DNA from: Pseudomonadota bacterium
GTDB taxonomy: Bacteria; Pseudomonadota; Gammaproteobacteria; Steroidobacterales; Steroidobacteraceae
Direction: 5' to 3'
Length of the DNA stretch: 64,000 bases
Assembly: GCA_023428645.1 (NCBI GenBank)
Contig: JAEYXD010000176.1
Coordinates: 6,006 to 70,005, forward strand
Numbering within the stretch: position 1 is the stretch's first letter; each line of letters starts with the position of its first letter. Below the pieces are notes generated by a model. It had not been told where the DNA came from, made no database searches, and was given only the letters and a program-made list of their open reading frames with translations. Shown here piece after piece: positions 50,007-58,717 of the stretch. A program made the translations under genes and the position numbers.

Positions 50007-50408
50007 ATGCACTACTCGGCCCTCATCCCTCACATCGTCGTCAACGACGGCGAGGCGGCGATCAAATTCTACGAGAACGCTTTCGGTGCGACTTGCGAGG
50101 CGAAGCACCGGGCGGAAGATGGCAAGCGCCTCATGCACGCTCACCTCAAGATCGGCGATGGTACGTTGTTCCTGCATGACGACTTTCCCGAGTTCGGCTC
50201 TGCGGGTGCGCAGGCGCCAACGAGACTCGGCGGCACGAGTTGTACACTTCATTTCGAGACATCCGATGCGGATACGGCATGGCAACGCGCCCTGAAGGCT
50301 GGCGCAGAAGTCGTCGTGCCGCTCGACAACCAGTTTTGGGGGCAGCGCTATGGACAGGTCAGAGACCCGTTCGGTCATGTGTGGTCCATAGGCGGGCCTT
50401 TGAAATAG
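50007..50408 (+). CDS. VOC-family PhnB-like protein
   Basis: A 133-residue vicinal-oxygen-chelate domain of the PhnB group. It opens with LIPHIVVNDGEAAIKFYENAFGAT, then GDGTLFLHDDFPEF and DPFGHVWSIGGPLK. PhnB-like proteins have no settled reaction; bleomycin-binding and glyoxalase relatives share the fold. Good GAAGGA ribosome site. Confidence 0.86.
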   Translation: MHYSALIPHIVVNDGEAAIKFYENAFGATCEAKHRAEDGKRLMHAHLKIGDGTLFLHDDFPEFGSAGAQAPTRLGGTSCTLHFETSDADTAWQRALKAGAEVVVPLDNQFWGQRYGQVRDPFGHVWSIGGPLK

Positions 50409-50570
50409 CGTGGACGAGCGTCGCATGTGATTCGGAACGCGGGAACCGTAACCCCATTCGCGCAGCGAGCGACGCCTCCTGCATTCGTGGCGTTGAGTCC
50501 TTGCTAACCTTTTCCTTGCTGCTCCGTCCAACTGTGGCCCTTCGAAACCTCAACCGCCACCAGCAATCCC

Positions 50571-51413
50571 ATGCCCGCACCGATACGCGTCGTTTGTTGC
50601 ATGTTCATCCTCGCCGCAAGCACCCCATCGCCGCAGGCCGAGCCAGCTCTATCGGCCGAGCGTCAAACGATCAAACTCGAGCGCTTTCGCAAGGCGCTCT
50701 GGACGGTGAAGGTCACCCTGAACGGTAAGACTGGCAACTTCCTGCTCGATACCGGCGGCGGCAAGACGATGGTGACGGAGCGCTTCGCAACCGGTTGGGA
50801 GTGCACGTTTCGGGGACGCCTGACCGGATACAACATGTTCGGGGAACGCATCGACTCGCCGTTGTGCGATGGGGTCGACATTCGCGCGGACGGGGTGGAT
50901 CTCACGCGTGGTGAGGTCGGCAAGATCGACTTCGGCGATCGCTTTGGCGACAACTCACCCGACGGCCTGCTCTCGCTCGACGTGTTCGACGGCAAGGCCA
51001 TCACATTGGATCAAGCGAACGCAACCCTGATCGTCGAATCGACGGCGAGCCTGCAACAACGCGTCGCGCACATGCGAGAGTTACCGCTGCGCGTGTCGCG
51101 CGAATGCTCCGCGAAATGTCTGAGCATCTTTCTCGGCGTGGCGCGCGACGAAGGCACGACCTGGTTGACACTCGATTCGGGAGCGGGCGGCGTGTCCCTG
51201 ATCGCCAAGGAGTATGCCAAAGCATTTGCGCTCGACACCGGTGAGGCGGAACAGCGACTCAGATTCCAGCTGACGGAGGGAGTCATAGTGGATAGTCCAG
51301 TGCTCGTGACCGACATGATCATGGACGGCAATCTCGGTCAGCCGTTCTTGAGTCGCTACGTGGTCACCCTGGATTTAGGCGCGAGTCGCATGTGGATTGC
51401 GCCACGAGAGTAG
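50571..51413 (+). CDS. exported aspartyl-protease-like protein
   Basis: A 280-residue protein with a signal peptide-like start (about 1-23, ending in QAEPA). Two retropepsin-type motifs are visible: NFLLDTGGGKTMV and TWLTLDSGAGGVSLI, and each is followed by a hydrophobic strand as in an internally duplicated aspartic protease. A FLSRYVVTLDLG block ends it. Substrate and role unknown. Cysteines at CTFRG, CDGVD, ECSAKC may form disulfides in the periplasm. It sits 162 bp after the VOC gene and no operon is evident. Confidence 0.77.
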   Translation: MPAPIRVVCCMFILAASTPSPQAEPALSAERQTIKLERFRKALWTVKVTLNGKTGNFLLDTGGGKTMVTERFATGWECTFRGRLTGYNMFGERIDSPLCDGVDIRADGVDLTRGEVGKIDFGDRFGDNSPDGLLSLDVFDGKAITLDQANATLIVESTASLQQRVAHMRELPLRVSRECSAKCLSIFLGVARDEGTTWLTLDSGAGGVSLIAKEYAKAFALDTGEAEQRLRFQLTEGVIVDSPVLVTDMIMDGNLGQPFLSRYVVTLDLGASRMWIAPRE

Positions 51414-51691
51414 GCAACACGAAGCCGCGTCATCGCGCGATCGCGCTTCATCGAAGACTGCCCATGCCGCACCGCACGCACGCGACTCGAGCGAGAAGCA
51501 AGCGCAGCCGACGCGCGGCTCGAAAAAATGATGCATAGCCGAAGAATTGCCGCGTCGCAGGCCTAACGCGCGTCAATACAGCCGCGGATTGAGTTTGCCG
51601 CCAGCCACGTCTAACGCAGGAGGCGCGGCAAATACAGTGGGTGACCGTGTTGTGCCACCACTATGCTTGCGCGCGGAGGAAGGAGTCGGCG

Positions 51692-53380
51692 TTGAACGAT
51701 AGTGCGACGCATGAGCAAGGTGTAAGTGCACCTACCTTGCTGCATTCACGCCGGACGTATGCCTGGCTGGGCATTTCCACCGCAACCGTCATTTGGTTTC
51801 TGCTCGCCGCTGGCCGTCCGCTCGTACATCCCGATGAGGGCCGTTACGCGGAAATTCCGCGCGAGATGCTCGCATCGGGTGACTGGGTCACGCCTCATCT
51901 CAACGGTGTTGCGTACTTCGAGAAGCCGCCGCTGCAGTACTGGGCGACCGCACTCGCATATCGCGTGTTCGGCATCAGCGAATGGAGCGCGCGCTTCTGG
52001 ACGCTACTATCGGGCTGGCTCGATGTCGTGCTCGTGTTTCTGCTCGCGAATCGCATCTGGGGACCGCGAACCGCCATGGTGGCAGCGGCATTGTTGGCAT
52101 CCTCGCTGCTGCACTTCGTCATGGGTCAGCTGATGACGCTGGATATGGCATTCACATGTCTGACGACGGCAACCCTGTGCGCCTTCTGCATGGCTCAACT
52201 GAATCGAGACATGGCGCCCTCCGCGAGCCGTTGGTGGATGCTTGCGAGCTGGGCGTTCCTCGCACTCGCGACGTTGACGAAAGGCATCGCCGCGCCGCTG
52301 ATTGCCGGATCGGTCGTCGGCCTCTATGTGCTGTGGCAGCGCGATTGGAGAGTTCTACGTACGCTCCGGCCGGTGCTCGGTCCCATGGTTTTCGCGGCCA
52401 TCGCCGTGCCATGGTTTGTCCTTGCGGCGCGTGCGCACTCGGATTTTCTCTCCTTCTTCTTTGTCCACGAACATCTGCAGCGCTACCTGACTGACAGCGC
52501 GCGGCGCGTCGAGCCATGGTGGTTTTTCCTGACCATTCTCGCCGTTGGCGTTCTGCCCTGGTTGCCGCAGATGGCGAGCGCTCTATGGCGTGGCTGGCGC
52601 GCGAGCGCCGCTCCCGGGCACTTCGACGTCCTGCGCCTGCTCTGGATCTGGTGCGTCTTCGTCCTCGTATTCTTCTCGGCGTCGCAATCAAAGCTCGCGC
52701 CATACGTGCTGCCGATCGTTCCGATGCTCGCGCTGCTGACGGCAGCTCGCCGAGCACAAGACGACGTCCGCGCACTGCGCATCAGCATCTGCGTCTTGCT
52801 CGTCGGCGCGGTCGCATTGATCGGCTACGTCGTCTTCGCGAAGTCGTTCGGTGCCGATACCTTCGTCCTGGAACTGGTGGACCGGGTCCGACCCGCCGCA
52901 CTGGCGTTTGGTGTCATCGCGATCGCGACCGTCGCCGCTTGCTGGAGGGCGGTGCGTCACGGACGCACGACCTTCGCGGTGCTGGGGGTGGCGGCGGCCT
53001 GGTTTCTCGGTCTGTCGATGACCTTCGCGACGCTGGATCATCCGGCGCTGCGCTCAGGACGTTCACTGGCGGCTCAAATTCCCGCCTCGCTCGCTGCCCA
53101 AGCACCGATCTTCAGCATCCATACGTACGATCAGACGCTGCCCTTCTATTTGCGGCGAACGATGGTGCTCGTCAATACGCACGGAGAGCTCGACTTCGGT
53201 CTACGGTCCGCGCCCGAGATGGCTATTGCCGATACACAACGCTTCTCGGAAATCTGGCAGAGCTTGCCCGAGGGAATCGCAATCATGCCGAGGGAATCCT
53301 ACGAGCAGATGCGCGACGCGGGACTGTCGATGCGAGTGCTCGGCCAGGATCGCCGACGTATTGCGGTGAGTCGCCGATGA
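51692..53380 (+). CDS. arnT: lipid A aminoarabinose transferase, GT83 ArnT-like
   Basis: Integral membrane glycosyltransferase that moves Ara4N from undecaprenyl phosphate to lipid A, giving polymyxin resistance in known species. The 562 residues carry about 12 membrane helices. HPDEGRYAEIPREMLASGDWVTPHLNGVAYFEKPPLQYW at 35-75 is the ArnT/PMT catalytic loop with the essential DE pair. The TTG at 51692 has GGAGGAAGGAG upstream and a normal ArnT N-terminus; a GTG at 51641 is possible. First gene of a seven-frame overlapping run (ATGA junctions) at 51.7-58.7 kb. Confidence 0.88.
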   Translation: MNDSATHEQGVSAPTLLHSRRTYAWLGISTATVIWFLLAAGRPLVHPDEGRYAEIPREMLASGDWVTPHLNGVAYFEKPPLQYWATALAYRVFGISEWSARFWTLLSGWLDVVLVFLLANRIWGPRTAMVAAALLASSLLHFVMGQLMTLDMAFTCLTTATLCAFCMAQLNRDMAPSASRWWMLASWAFLALATLTKGIAAPLIAGSVVGLYVLWQRDWRVLRTLRPVLGPMVFAAIAVPWFVLAARAHSDFLSFFFVHEHLQRYLTDSARRVEPWWFFLTILAVGVLPWLPQMASALWRGWRASAAPGHFDVLRLLWIWCVFVLVFFSASQSKLAPYVLPIVPMLALLTAARRAQDDVRALRISICVLLVGAVALIGYVVFAKSFGADTFVLELVDRVRPAALAFGVIAIATVAACWRAVRHGRTTFAVLGVAAAWFLGLSMTFATLDHPALRSGRSLAAQIPASLAAQAPIFSIHTYDQTLPFYLRRTMVLVNTHGELDFGLRSAPEMAIADTQRFSEIWQSLPEGIAIMPRESYEQMRDAGLSMRVLGQDRRRIAVSRR

Positions 53381-53754
53381 CTGCCATCACATGGGGTCTC
53401 GTCATGAGCGGTGTCGTGCTGAATGCGGCGGCGCAACTGCTGCTCAAGGCGGCGACGGCGGCCACGGGGCCGATCGCCTTGAGCTGGGCTGGCGTCGCAA
53501 GCGCCGCACCGCGCCTGCTGTCTCATTACGGCGCGTGGGGCGGCATCGCCTGCTACGTCGTGAGTGTATTGGTCTGGATACTCGCGTTGTCGCGTGCGCC
53601 CGTCAGCGTTCTCTACCCGCTCGTGTCCATCGGCTACATCGTCAATGCCATCGGCGCGATGCTGCTGCTCGGCGAATCGCTGCCGCTCGTGAAGCTCATC
53701 GGCATCGCCGTGATCATGCTCGGCGTCTTCATCCTCACACAGAGTTCCGCATGA
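53377..53754 (+). CDS. small EmrE-type flippase subunit, ArnE/ArnF-like
   Basis: A 125-residue protein with four hydrophobic helices, of the small multidrug resistance/EamA-like family. It has GVVLNAAAQLLLKAATAA, WILALSRAPVSVLYPLVSIGYIVNAIGAMLLLGE and a closing IAVIMLGVFILTQ. In E. coli ArnE and ArnF together flip undecaprenyl-phosphate-Ara4N. Only one such gene is present here, so it probably acts as a homodimer or with an unlinked partner. It overlaps arnT and arnB by ATGA on both sides. Confidence 0.85.
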   Translation: MTAITWGLVMSGVVLNAAAQLLLKAATAATGPIALSWAGVASAAPRLLSHYGAWGGIACYVVSVLVWILALSRAPVSVLYPLVSIGYIVNAIGAMLLLGESLPLVKLIGIAVIMLGVFILTQSSA

Positions 53755-54872
53755 CTACCCTTCCCTTCGCGCGGCCTACGCTGGACGAGCCGACGATTGC
53801 CGCCGTCGGCGAAGTGCTGCGCTCCGGCTGGATCACGACCGGACCCTACAACGCGAAGTTCGAGAGCGCGCTGTCCTCGTACTTCGACGGACGCAACGTC
53901 CGTACGCTCAGCTCCGGCACAGCGGCGCTCGAAATCGCGTTGCTCGCCGCCGGTGTTGGCAGCGGCGATGAAGTCATCGTGCCGGCAATGAGCTTTGCAG
54001 CAAGCGCGAATGTCGTACTGCGCGTGGGTGCCCAACCCGTCTTCGTCGATGTCGAGTTGACCAGTCGCAACCTCGATCTCGCGCGAGTCGAGGCAGCGAT
54101 CTCCGAGCGCACGCGCGCCATCATGCCGGTTCATTTCGCCGGACTGCCGGTGGACCTCGATCGCCTCTACGAGATCGCAGGCGCGCACGGGCTGCGTGTG
54201 ATCGAGGATGCCGCGCACGCCATCGGCAGCCGCCTGCGCGGCCGGCGTATCGGCGCCTTCGGCGACATCACCTGCTTCAGCTTCCATCCCAACAAGAACA
54301 TGACCACGATCGAAGGCGGTGCGATTGCATTCGGTCACGCCGCGGAGGGCCCCACGATCGAAGCGGCGCGCTTTCACGGAATCGAGCGCGATGCCGACGG
54401 CAACGTCGACGTGCTGGTCGCCGGGGGCAAATACAACCTGTCGGATGTCGCGGCACGAATCGGCCTGGCTCAGCTGGAACGCCTGGACGATTTCACCCGG
54501 CGCCGGCGCGCGCTCGCCTCGCTCTATTTCGATGAGCTCGCGATTGACCCGCCTGGCGTCCTGCCCGAGCGCGGTGACGAGGGTCATTCCTGGAACATGT
54601 TCACGCTGCTGCTGCCGTTCGGCCGCCTTGGGATGACACGACCGCAATTTCAGCAGGCAATGAGCAAGCGCGGCGTCGCCATCGGCGTGCACTACCCGTC
54701 GCTTCCAGGTCTGACGGTCTACGCGCGGCTGGGGCATCGGGAAGAGCGCTATCCGAACGCCGCGCGCATCGGACGCGAAACCGTGACCTTGCCCCTGTTC
54801 CCGTCCATGACGGACGACGATGTTCGGCACGTGTGCGGCAGTCTGCGAGAAGTCCTGGGTCAACGAACATGA
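53751..54872 (+). CDS. arnB: UDP-4-amino-4-deoxy-L-arabinose aminotransferase
   Basis: DegT/DnrJ-family PLP aminotransferase of 373 residues that aminates UDP-4-keto-pentose. The PLP lysine Lys182 lies in CFSFHPNKNMTTIEGG. RSGWITTGPYNAKFES, LSSGTAALEIALLAAG and the DAAHAIGSRLRGRRIG stretch fit the ArnB group. Start overlaps the preceding stop by 4 bp. Its position between a flippase and arnC supports the specific assignment over general sugar aminotransferases. Confidence 0.92.
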   Translation: MTTLPFARPTLDEPTIAAVGEVLRSGWITTGPYNAKFESALSSYFDGRNVRTLSSGTAALEIALLAAGVGSGDEVIVPAMSFAASANVVLRVGAQPVFVDVELTSRNLDLARVEAAISERTRAIMPVHFAGLPVDLDRLYEIAGAHGLRVIEDAAHAIGSRLRGRRIGAFGDITCFSFHPNKNMTTIEGGAIAFGHAAEGPTIEAARFHGIERDADGNVDVLVAGGKYNLSDVAARIGLAQLERLDDFTRRRRALASLYFDELAIDPPGVLPERGDEGHSWNMFTLLLPFGRLGMTRPQFQQAMSKRGVAIGVHYPSLPGLTVYARLGHREERYPNAARIGRETVTLPLFPSMTDDDVRHVCGSLREVLGQRT

Positions 54873-55849
54873 GCGCTCAACCCCGAACGGCAGCGCACGC
54901 GTCGCCCGCGCTGAGCGTCGTCGTGCCCGTATTCAACGAGGAGTCGTGTCTGCCCGCGTTGTTCGAGCGACTGTACGCGGCACTGGACGCGTTAGGACGC
55001 TCCTTCGAATGCGTGTTCGTCGACGACGGCAGCAGCGATCGCTCGGTGGCGCTGTTGCGGCTGATGTTTCAGCGGCGTCCGCGCGAGACACGCGTCATCG
55101 TACTGCGCAGCAACTTTGGACAGCATGCCGCGATCCGCGCCGGGTTCGAGCGCGCGCGCGGCGAGTTCGTCATCACTCTCGATGCGGATCTACAGAACCC
55201 CCCGGAGGAGATCGCGAAGCTCGTCGAGCGCTTCGACGAGGGCTACGACTATGTGGGCACGATTCGCGCGGAGCGGCATGACCGGTGGTGGCGGCGCAAG
55301 GCCTCCGCGGCGATGAACCTGGTGCGCGAGAACCTCTCCGGCATCCACATGACGGATCAGGGCTGCATGTTGCGCGGCTACGCGCGCGGAATCGTCGAGA
55401 CGATCAACCAATCGCACGAGGTCAGCACGTTCCTGCCGGCGCTTGGCAGCTTGTACGCGCAGCGCACGATCGAAATTCCGGTGCGTCACGAAGCGCGCGC
55501 GGCCGGCGCTTCGAAGTATTCGCTGTATCGCCTGATGCGGCTCAATTTCGATCTGATGACAGGCTTCTCGCTCGCGCCGCTGCAGATCTTCTCGATGGTC
55601 GGCGTCGTGGTATCGCTTCTCTCGCTGCTGCTCGTCGTGTTCCTGATCGTACGCCGGATCGTCGTAGGCCCCGAAGCCGAAGGCGTGTTCACGTTGTTCG
55701 CCATCGTCTTCCTGTTGATCGGCATCGTGCTGTTCGGCATCGGACTGCTCGGTGAGTACATCGGCCGCATCTTCCTGCAAGTTCGCGACCGTCCTCGATA
55801 CGTCATTAGCGCCGTGATCGAGTCAGATCACGGCGGCGACGGAACATGA
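54869..55849 (+). CDS. arnC: undecaprenyl-phosphate 4-deoxy-4-formamido-L-arabinose transferase
   Basis: GT2 family membrane-associated glycosyltransferase of 326 residues. LSVVVPVFNEESCLPALFERLY opens the GT-A fold, VFVDDGSSDRS and LDADLQNPPEEIAKLV are the donor-metal motifs, and DQGCMLRGYARGI follows. Two C-terminal membrane helices (about 240-265 and 275-300). ATG overlaps the arnB stop as ATGA. Confidence 0.91.
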   Translation: MSAQPRTAAHASPALSVVVPVFNEESCLPALFERLYAALDALGRSFECVFVDDGSSDRSVALLRLMFQRRPRETRVIVLRSNFGQHAAIRAGFERARGEFVITLDADLQNPPEEIAKLVERFDEGYDYVGTIRAERHDRWWRRKASAAMNLVRENLSGIHMTDQGCMLRGYARGIVETINQSHEVSTFLPALGSLYAQRTIEIPVRHEARAAGASKYSLYRLMRLNFDLMTGFSLAPLQIFSMVGVVVSLLSLLLVVFLIVRRIVVGPEAEGVFTLFAIVFLLIGIVLFGIGLLGEYIGRIFLQVRDRPRYVISAVIESDHGGDGT

Positions 55850-56757
55850 CGGCCGTGGTATTCGCCTTCAGCGAGGTCGGCGTGCGCTGCCTGCGTGTCC
55901 TGCTGCGGCGCGATGTGCATGTCGCGCTCGTGGTCACGCACGAGGACGATCCCGCCGAGGAGCGCTGGTTCGGCAGTGTCGCCGAGCTTGCGGCACAGCA
56001 TGGCATCCGAACGACGAAACCGGACGATCCGAATGCTGACCTTCCGCTCGAAGCCATCGAGCAGCTGCGTCCCGACTTCCTGTTCTCGTTCTACTATCGT
56101 CACATGCTCTGCGATCGCTTGCTGCGGGCAGCCACGCGCGGCGCGCTGAACATGCATGGCTCACTGCTGCCGAAGTACCGCGGCCGCGCGCCCATCCACT
56201 GGGCCATCATTCACGGTGAAAGCGAGACGGGCGCAAGTCTTCACTACATGGAGGCTCGGCCCGACGCGGGCCCGCTCGTGGGACAAGAGTCCGTGCCGAT
56301 CCTCATCAACGACACAGCGCTCGATGTCTCACTGAAAGTGGCCGGCGCGGCGGAGCGGTTGCTGGACCGGTGCTTGCCTTCGCTGCTCGATGGCACCGCG
56401 CGCGCCACGCCACTGAATCTCGCGTGCGGTTCGTACTACGGCCGCCGTCGCCCGGAGGACGGCGCTATTCATTGGGACCGTCCGGCGCTCGAAATCCACA
56501 ATCTCATTCGTGCGGTGGCGCCGCCGTTTCCCGGTGCGTTCGGACACTGCAAGGGGCGAACGCTGCGCGTGCTCGGGAGCCGCTATCACGAGCGGCCGGC
56601 GCGCCATGTGCAGCAGGCTCCCTGTCTCTACATCGACGCTCACGAACTGCAGCTCGATTGCCGTGACGGCAAGCAGCTCACGCTGACGCGGGCCGAGCTC
56701 GATGGAATCCCGCTGACCGCCGCTACGTTCGCGGGTGCCTCGCCTTGGTCGCTTTGA
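55846..56757 (+). CDS. UDP-Ara4N formyltransferase (ArnA N-terminal domain as a separate protein)
   Basis: A 303-residue methionyl-tRNA formyltransferase-like enzyme that formylates UDP-4-amino-4-deoxy-arabinose. The catalytic triad is at the same positions as in E. coli ArnA: Asn102 and His104 in LNMHGSLLPKYRGRAP, and Asp140 in RPDAGPLVGQ. The C-terminal subdomain is present. In E. coli this is fused to the decarboxylase that here is a separate gene 25 bp downstream. ATG overlaps arnC stop by 4 bp. Confidence 0.9.
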   Translation: MTAVVFAFSEVGVRCLRVLLRRDVHVALVVTHEDDPAEERWFGSVAELAAQHGIRTTKPDDPNADLPLEAIEQLRPDFLFSFYYRHMLCDRLLRAATRGALNMHGSLLPKYRGRAPIHWAIIHGESETGASLHYMEARPDAGPLVGQESVPILINDTALDVSLKVAGAAERLLDRCLPSLLDGTARATPLNLACGSYYGRRRPEDGAIHWDRPALEIHNLIRAVAPPFPGAFGHCKGRTLRVLGSRYHERPARHVQQAPCLYIDAHELQLDCRDGKQLTLTRAELDGIPLTAATFAGASPWSL

Positions 56758-56782
56758 TTCACCCTTCTCGCGGGCCATTCTC

Positions 56783-57889
56783 ATGAAACGCATACTCATC
56801 CTGGGCGTCAACGGCTTCATCGGCCACCATCTCACGCGCCAACTGCTGTCGCGCACCGATTGGCACGTCTTCGGCATGGATCTGCAGAGTGATCGCGTCG
56901 AACCATTTCTGCGCGACCCGCGCTTTCATTTCGTCGAAGGCGACATCACGATCAATCGCGAGTGGGTGGAGTACAACATCCGCAAGTGCGATGTCGTCCT
57001 GCCGCTCGTCGCGATCGCTACGCCCGCAACCTATGTACGCGAGCCCCTCAAGGTGTTCGAGCTGGACTTCGAGGCGAATCTGCCGATCGTCCGGCACTGC
57101 GTGAAGTACCGAACCCGCATCATCTTTCCCTCGACCTCCGAGGTGTATGGAATGAGCGCCGACACGAAATTCGATCCCTATGCGTCGAACCTCGTGCTCG
57201 GTCCGGTCAACAAGTCGCGCTGGATCTATTCGTGCGCCAAGCAACTGCTGGATCGGATCATCTGGAGCTATGGCGCCGAGCAGCAGCTCGATTTCACGCT
57301 GATCAGGCCCTTCAACTGGATCGGCTCCGGGCTCGACAGCATTCTCACGCCGAAGGAAGGCAGCTCGCGCGTGCTCACGCAATTTCTCGGCAACATCGTA
57401 CGCGGCGAGAACATCCAGCTCGTCGACGGCGGCGCGCAGATGCGCTCGTTTACCTACATCGACGATGCGATGGACTGCCTGCTCAAGATCATCGACAACC
57501 CCGGCGGCATCGCAAGCGGCAAGATCTACAACATCGGCAATCCGGCGAACAACTACTCCATCCGCCAACTCGCCGAGATGATGCTGAAGATCGCGCGTTC
57601 CCGGCCGGAATATCGGGAGTCCGCGCAGTGCGTGAGGATCGGCGTCGTCGCATCCTCCGACTACTACGGTGAGGGCTACCAGGACATTCAAACGCGAGTG
57701 CCGCTCATCGACAACACGTGCCGCGATCTGCAATGGCAACCCAGCACGGACATGCATGCGGCGCTCGAAGCGATCTTCGAATCCTATGCCGCGGACCTGC
57801 AGCGAGTGAGGGAGCTGACGTGCGGCGTCATGCCGCCCTTTCCAAGCATCGAGGGGACCGCGGCTGCAGCGCGCATGATCGGTGGATGA
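56783..57889 (+). CDS. UDP-glucuronate oxidative decarboxylase (ArnA C-terminal domain as a separate protein)
   Basis: A 368-residue extended SDR that converts UDP-glucuronate to UDP-4-keto-pentose. It opens KRILILGVNGFIGHHLTRQLL, has VLPLVAIATPATYVREPL, the STSEVYGM active-site block and the Tyr-Lys pair in YSCAKQLLDR. DGGAQMRSFTYIDD and NPANNYSIRQLAEMM match ArnA. It carries a polar extension at the end (PPFPSIEGTAAAARMIGG) after a normal fold. The ATG at 56783 fits the family start; it lies 25 bp after the formyltransferase. Confidence 0.92.
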   Translation: MKRILILGVNGFIGHHLTRQLLSRTDWHVFGMDLQSDRVEPFLRDPRFHFVEGDITINREWVEYNIRKCDVVLPLVAIATPATYVREPLKVFELDFEANLPIVRHCVKYRTRIIFPSTSEVYGMSADTKFDPYASNLVLGPVNKSRWIYSCAKQLLDRIIWSYGAEQQLDFTLIRPFNWIGSGLDSILTPKEGSSRVLTQFLGNIVRGENIQLVDGGAQMRSFTYIDDAMDCLLKIIDNPGGIASGKIYNIGNPANNYSIRQLAEMMLKIARSRPEYRESAQCVRIGVVASSDYYGEGYQDIQTRVPLIDNTCRDLQWQPSTDMHAALEAIFESYAADLQRVRELTCGVMPPFPSIEGTAAAARMIGG

Positions 57890-58717
57890 GCGGTCGAATC
57901 GCTCTCAAGATCGATGTCGACACGTTGCGCGGGACGCTCGAAGGCGTGCCGCCGCTGATGCAGCTGCTGCGACGCCATGGCGTGAACGCGACATTTTTGT
58001 TCAGCCTGGGTCCCGATCACACCGGTCGCGCCTTGCGACGAGTCTTTCGGCCGGGGTTCGTCCGCAAGGTGATGCGAACATCGGTAGGCGCGAACTACGG
58101 ATGGAAGACGCTGTGCTACGGCACGCTGCTGCCCGGGCCGGATATCGGCGCGCGCGGGGGCTCGGTGATGCGCACCGTGCGCGACGCCGGATTCGAGGTT
58201 GGCGTACATTGCTACGATCACGTGAAATGGCAGGACCATGTCGCCACGCAAAGCTACGCGTGGACACGACAGCAGATGCAGCTCGCGATCCAGGCCTTCG
58301 AGCGCGTATTCGGCGAGCGCCCGACCGTCCACGGCGCCGCCGGCTGGCAAGTCAATGAGCACACGTTCCCCTTGTCCACAGCTGCCGACGACGCTGCCCA
58401 CCTTCGATGAGCTGATTGGCCTCGATGGCTGCACGGAGGCGAACGTCGCGCAGGCCATGTTCGAATACAGCCGGAAGCCTGTGGCGGCCACTCACGTCTA
58501 TACGATGCACGCGGAGCTCGAAGGGATGCGTCTGCTGCCGGCGTTCGAGCGGTTGCTTGAACGCTGGCTCGACGCGGGCGACCTCCTCTGCTCATTGGGC
58601 GACCTTTACGCGACGCTTCCCCGTGATCTGCCTGCGTGTCACGTCGAGTTTGGCGTCATGCCGGGACGTTCAGGGCGCCTGGCGCGCCAAGGCGACACGC
58701 TCGTCGATCCAGCGTAA
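57886..58717 (+). pseudogene. arnD: ArnD deformylase, broken by internal deletion with frameshift
   Basis: The 5' part (57886 onward) encodes the start of ArnD: IALKIDVDTLRGTLEGVPPL, LFSLGPDHTGRALRRV, and VGVHCYDHVKWQDH, ending at AAGWQVNEHTF. From 58379 another frame resumes with QLPTTLPTFDELIG, then THVYTMHAELEG and LCSLGDLYATLP, which is the ArnD C-terminal half. In E. coli ArnD 43 residues separate the two blocks; here only 43 nt do, so about 86 nt are missing, which also changes frame. ArnD removes the formyl group from undecaprenyl-phosphate-Ara4FN. A sequencing or assembly error must be excluded. The 3' end overlaps the convergent VirJ-like gene by 48 bp. Confidence 0.82.
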
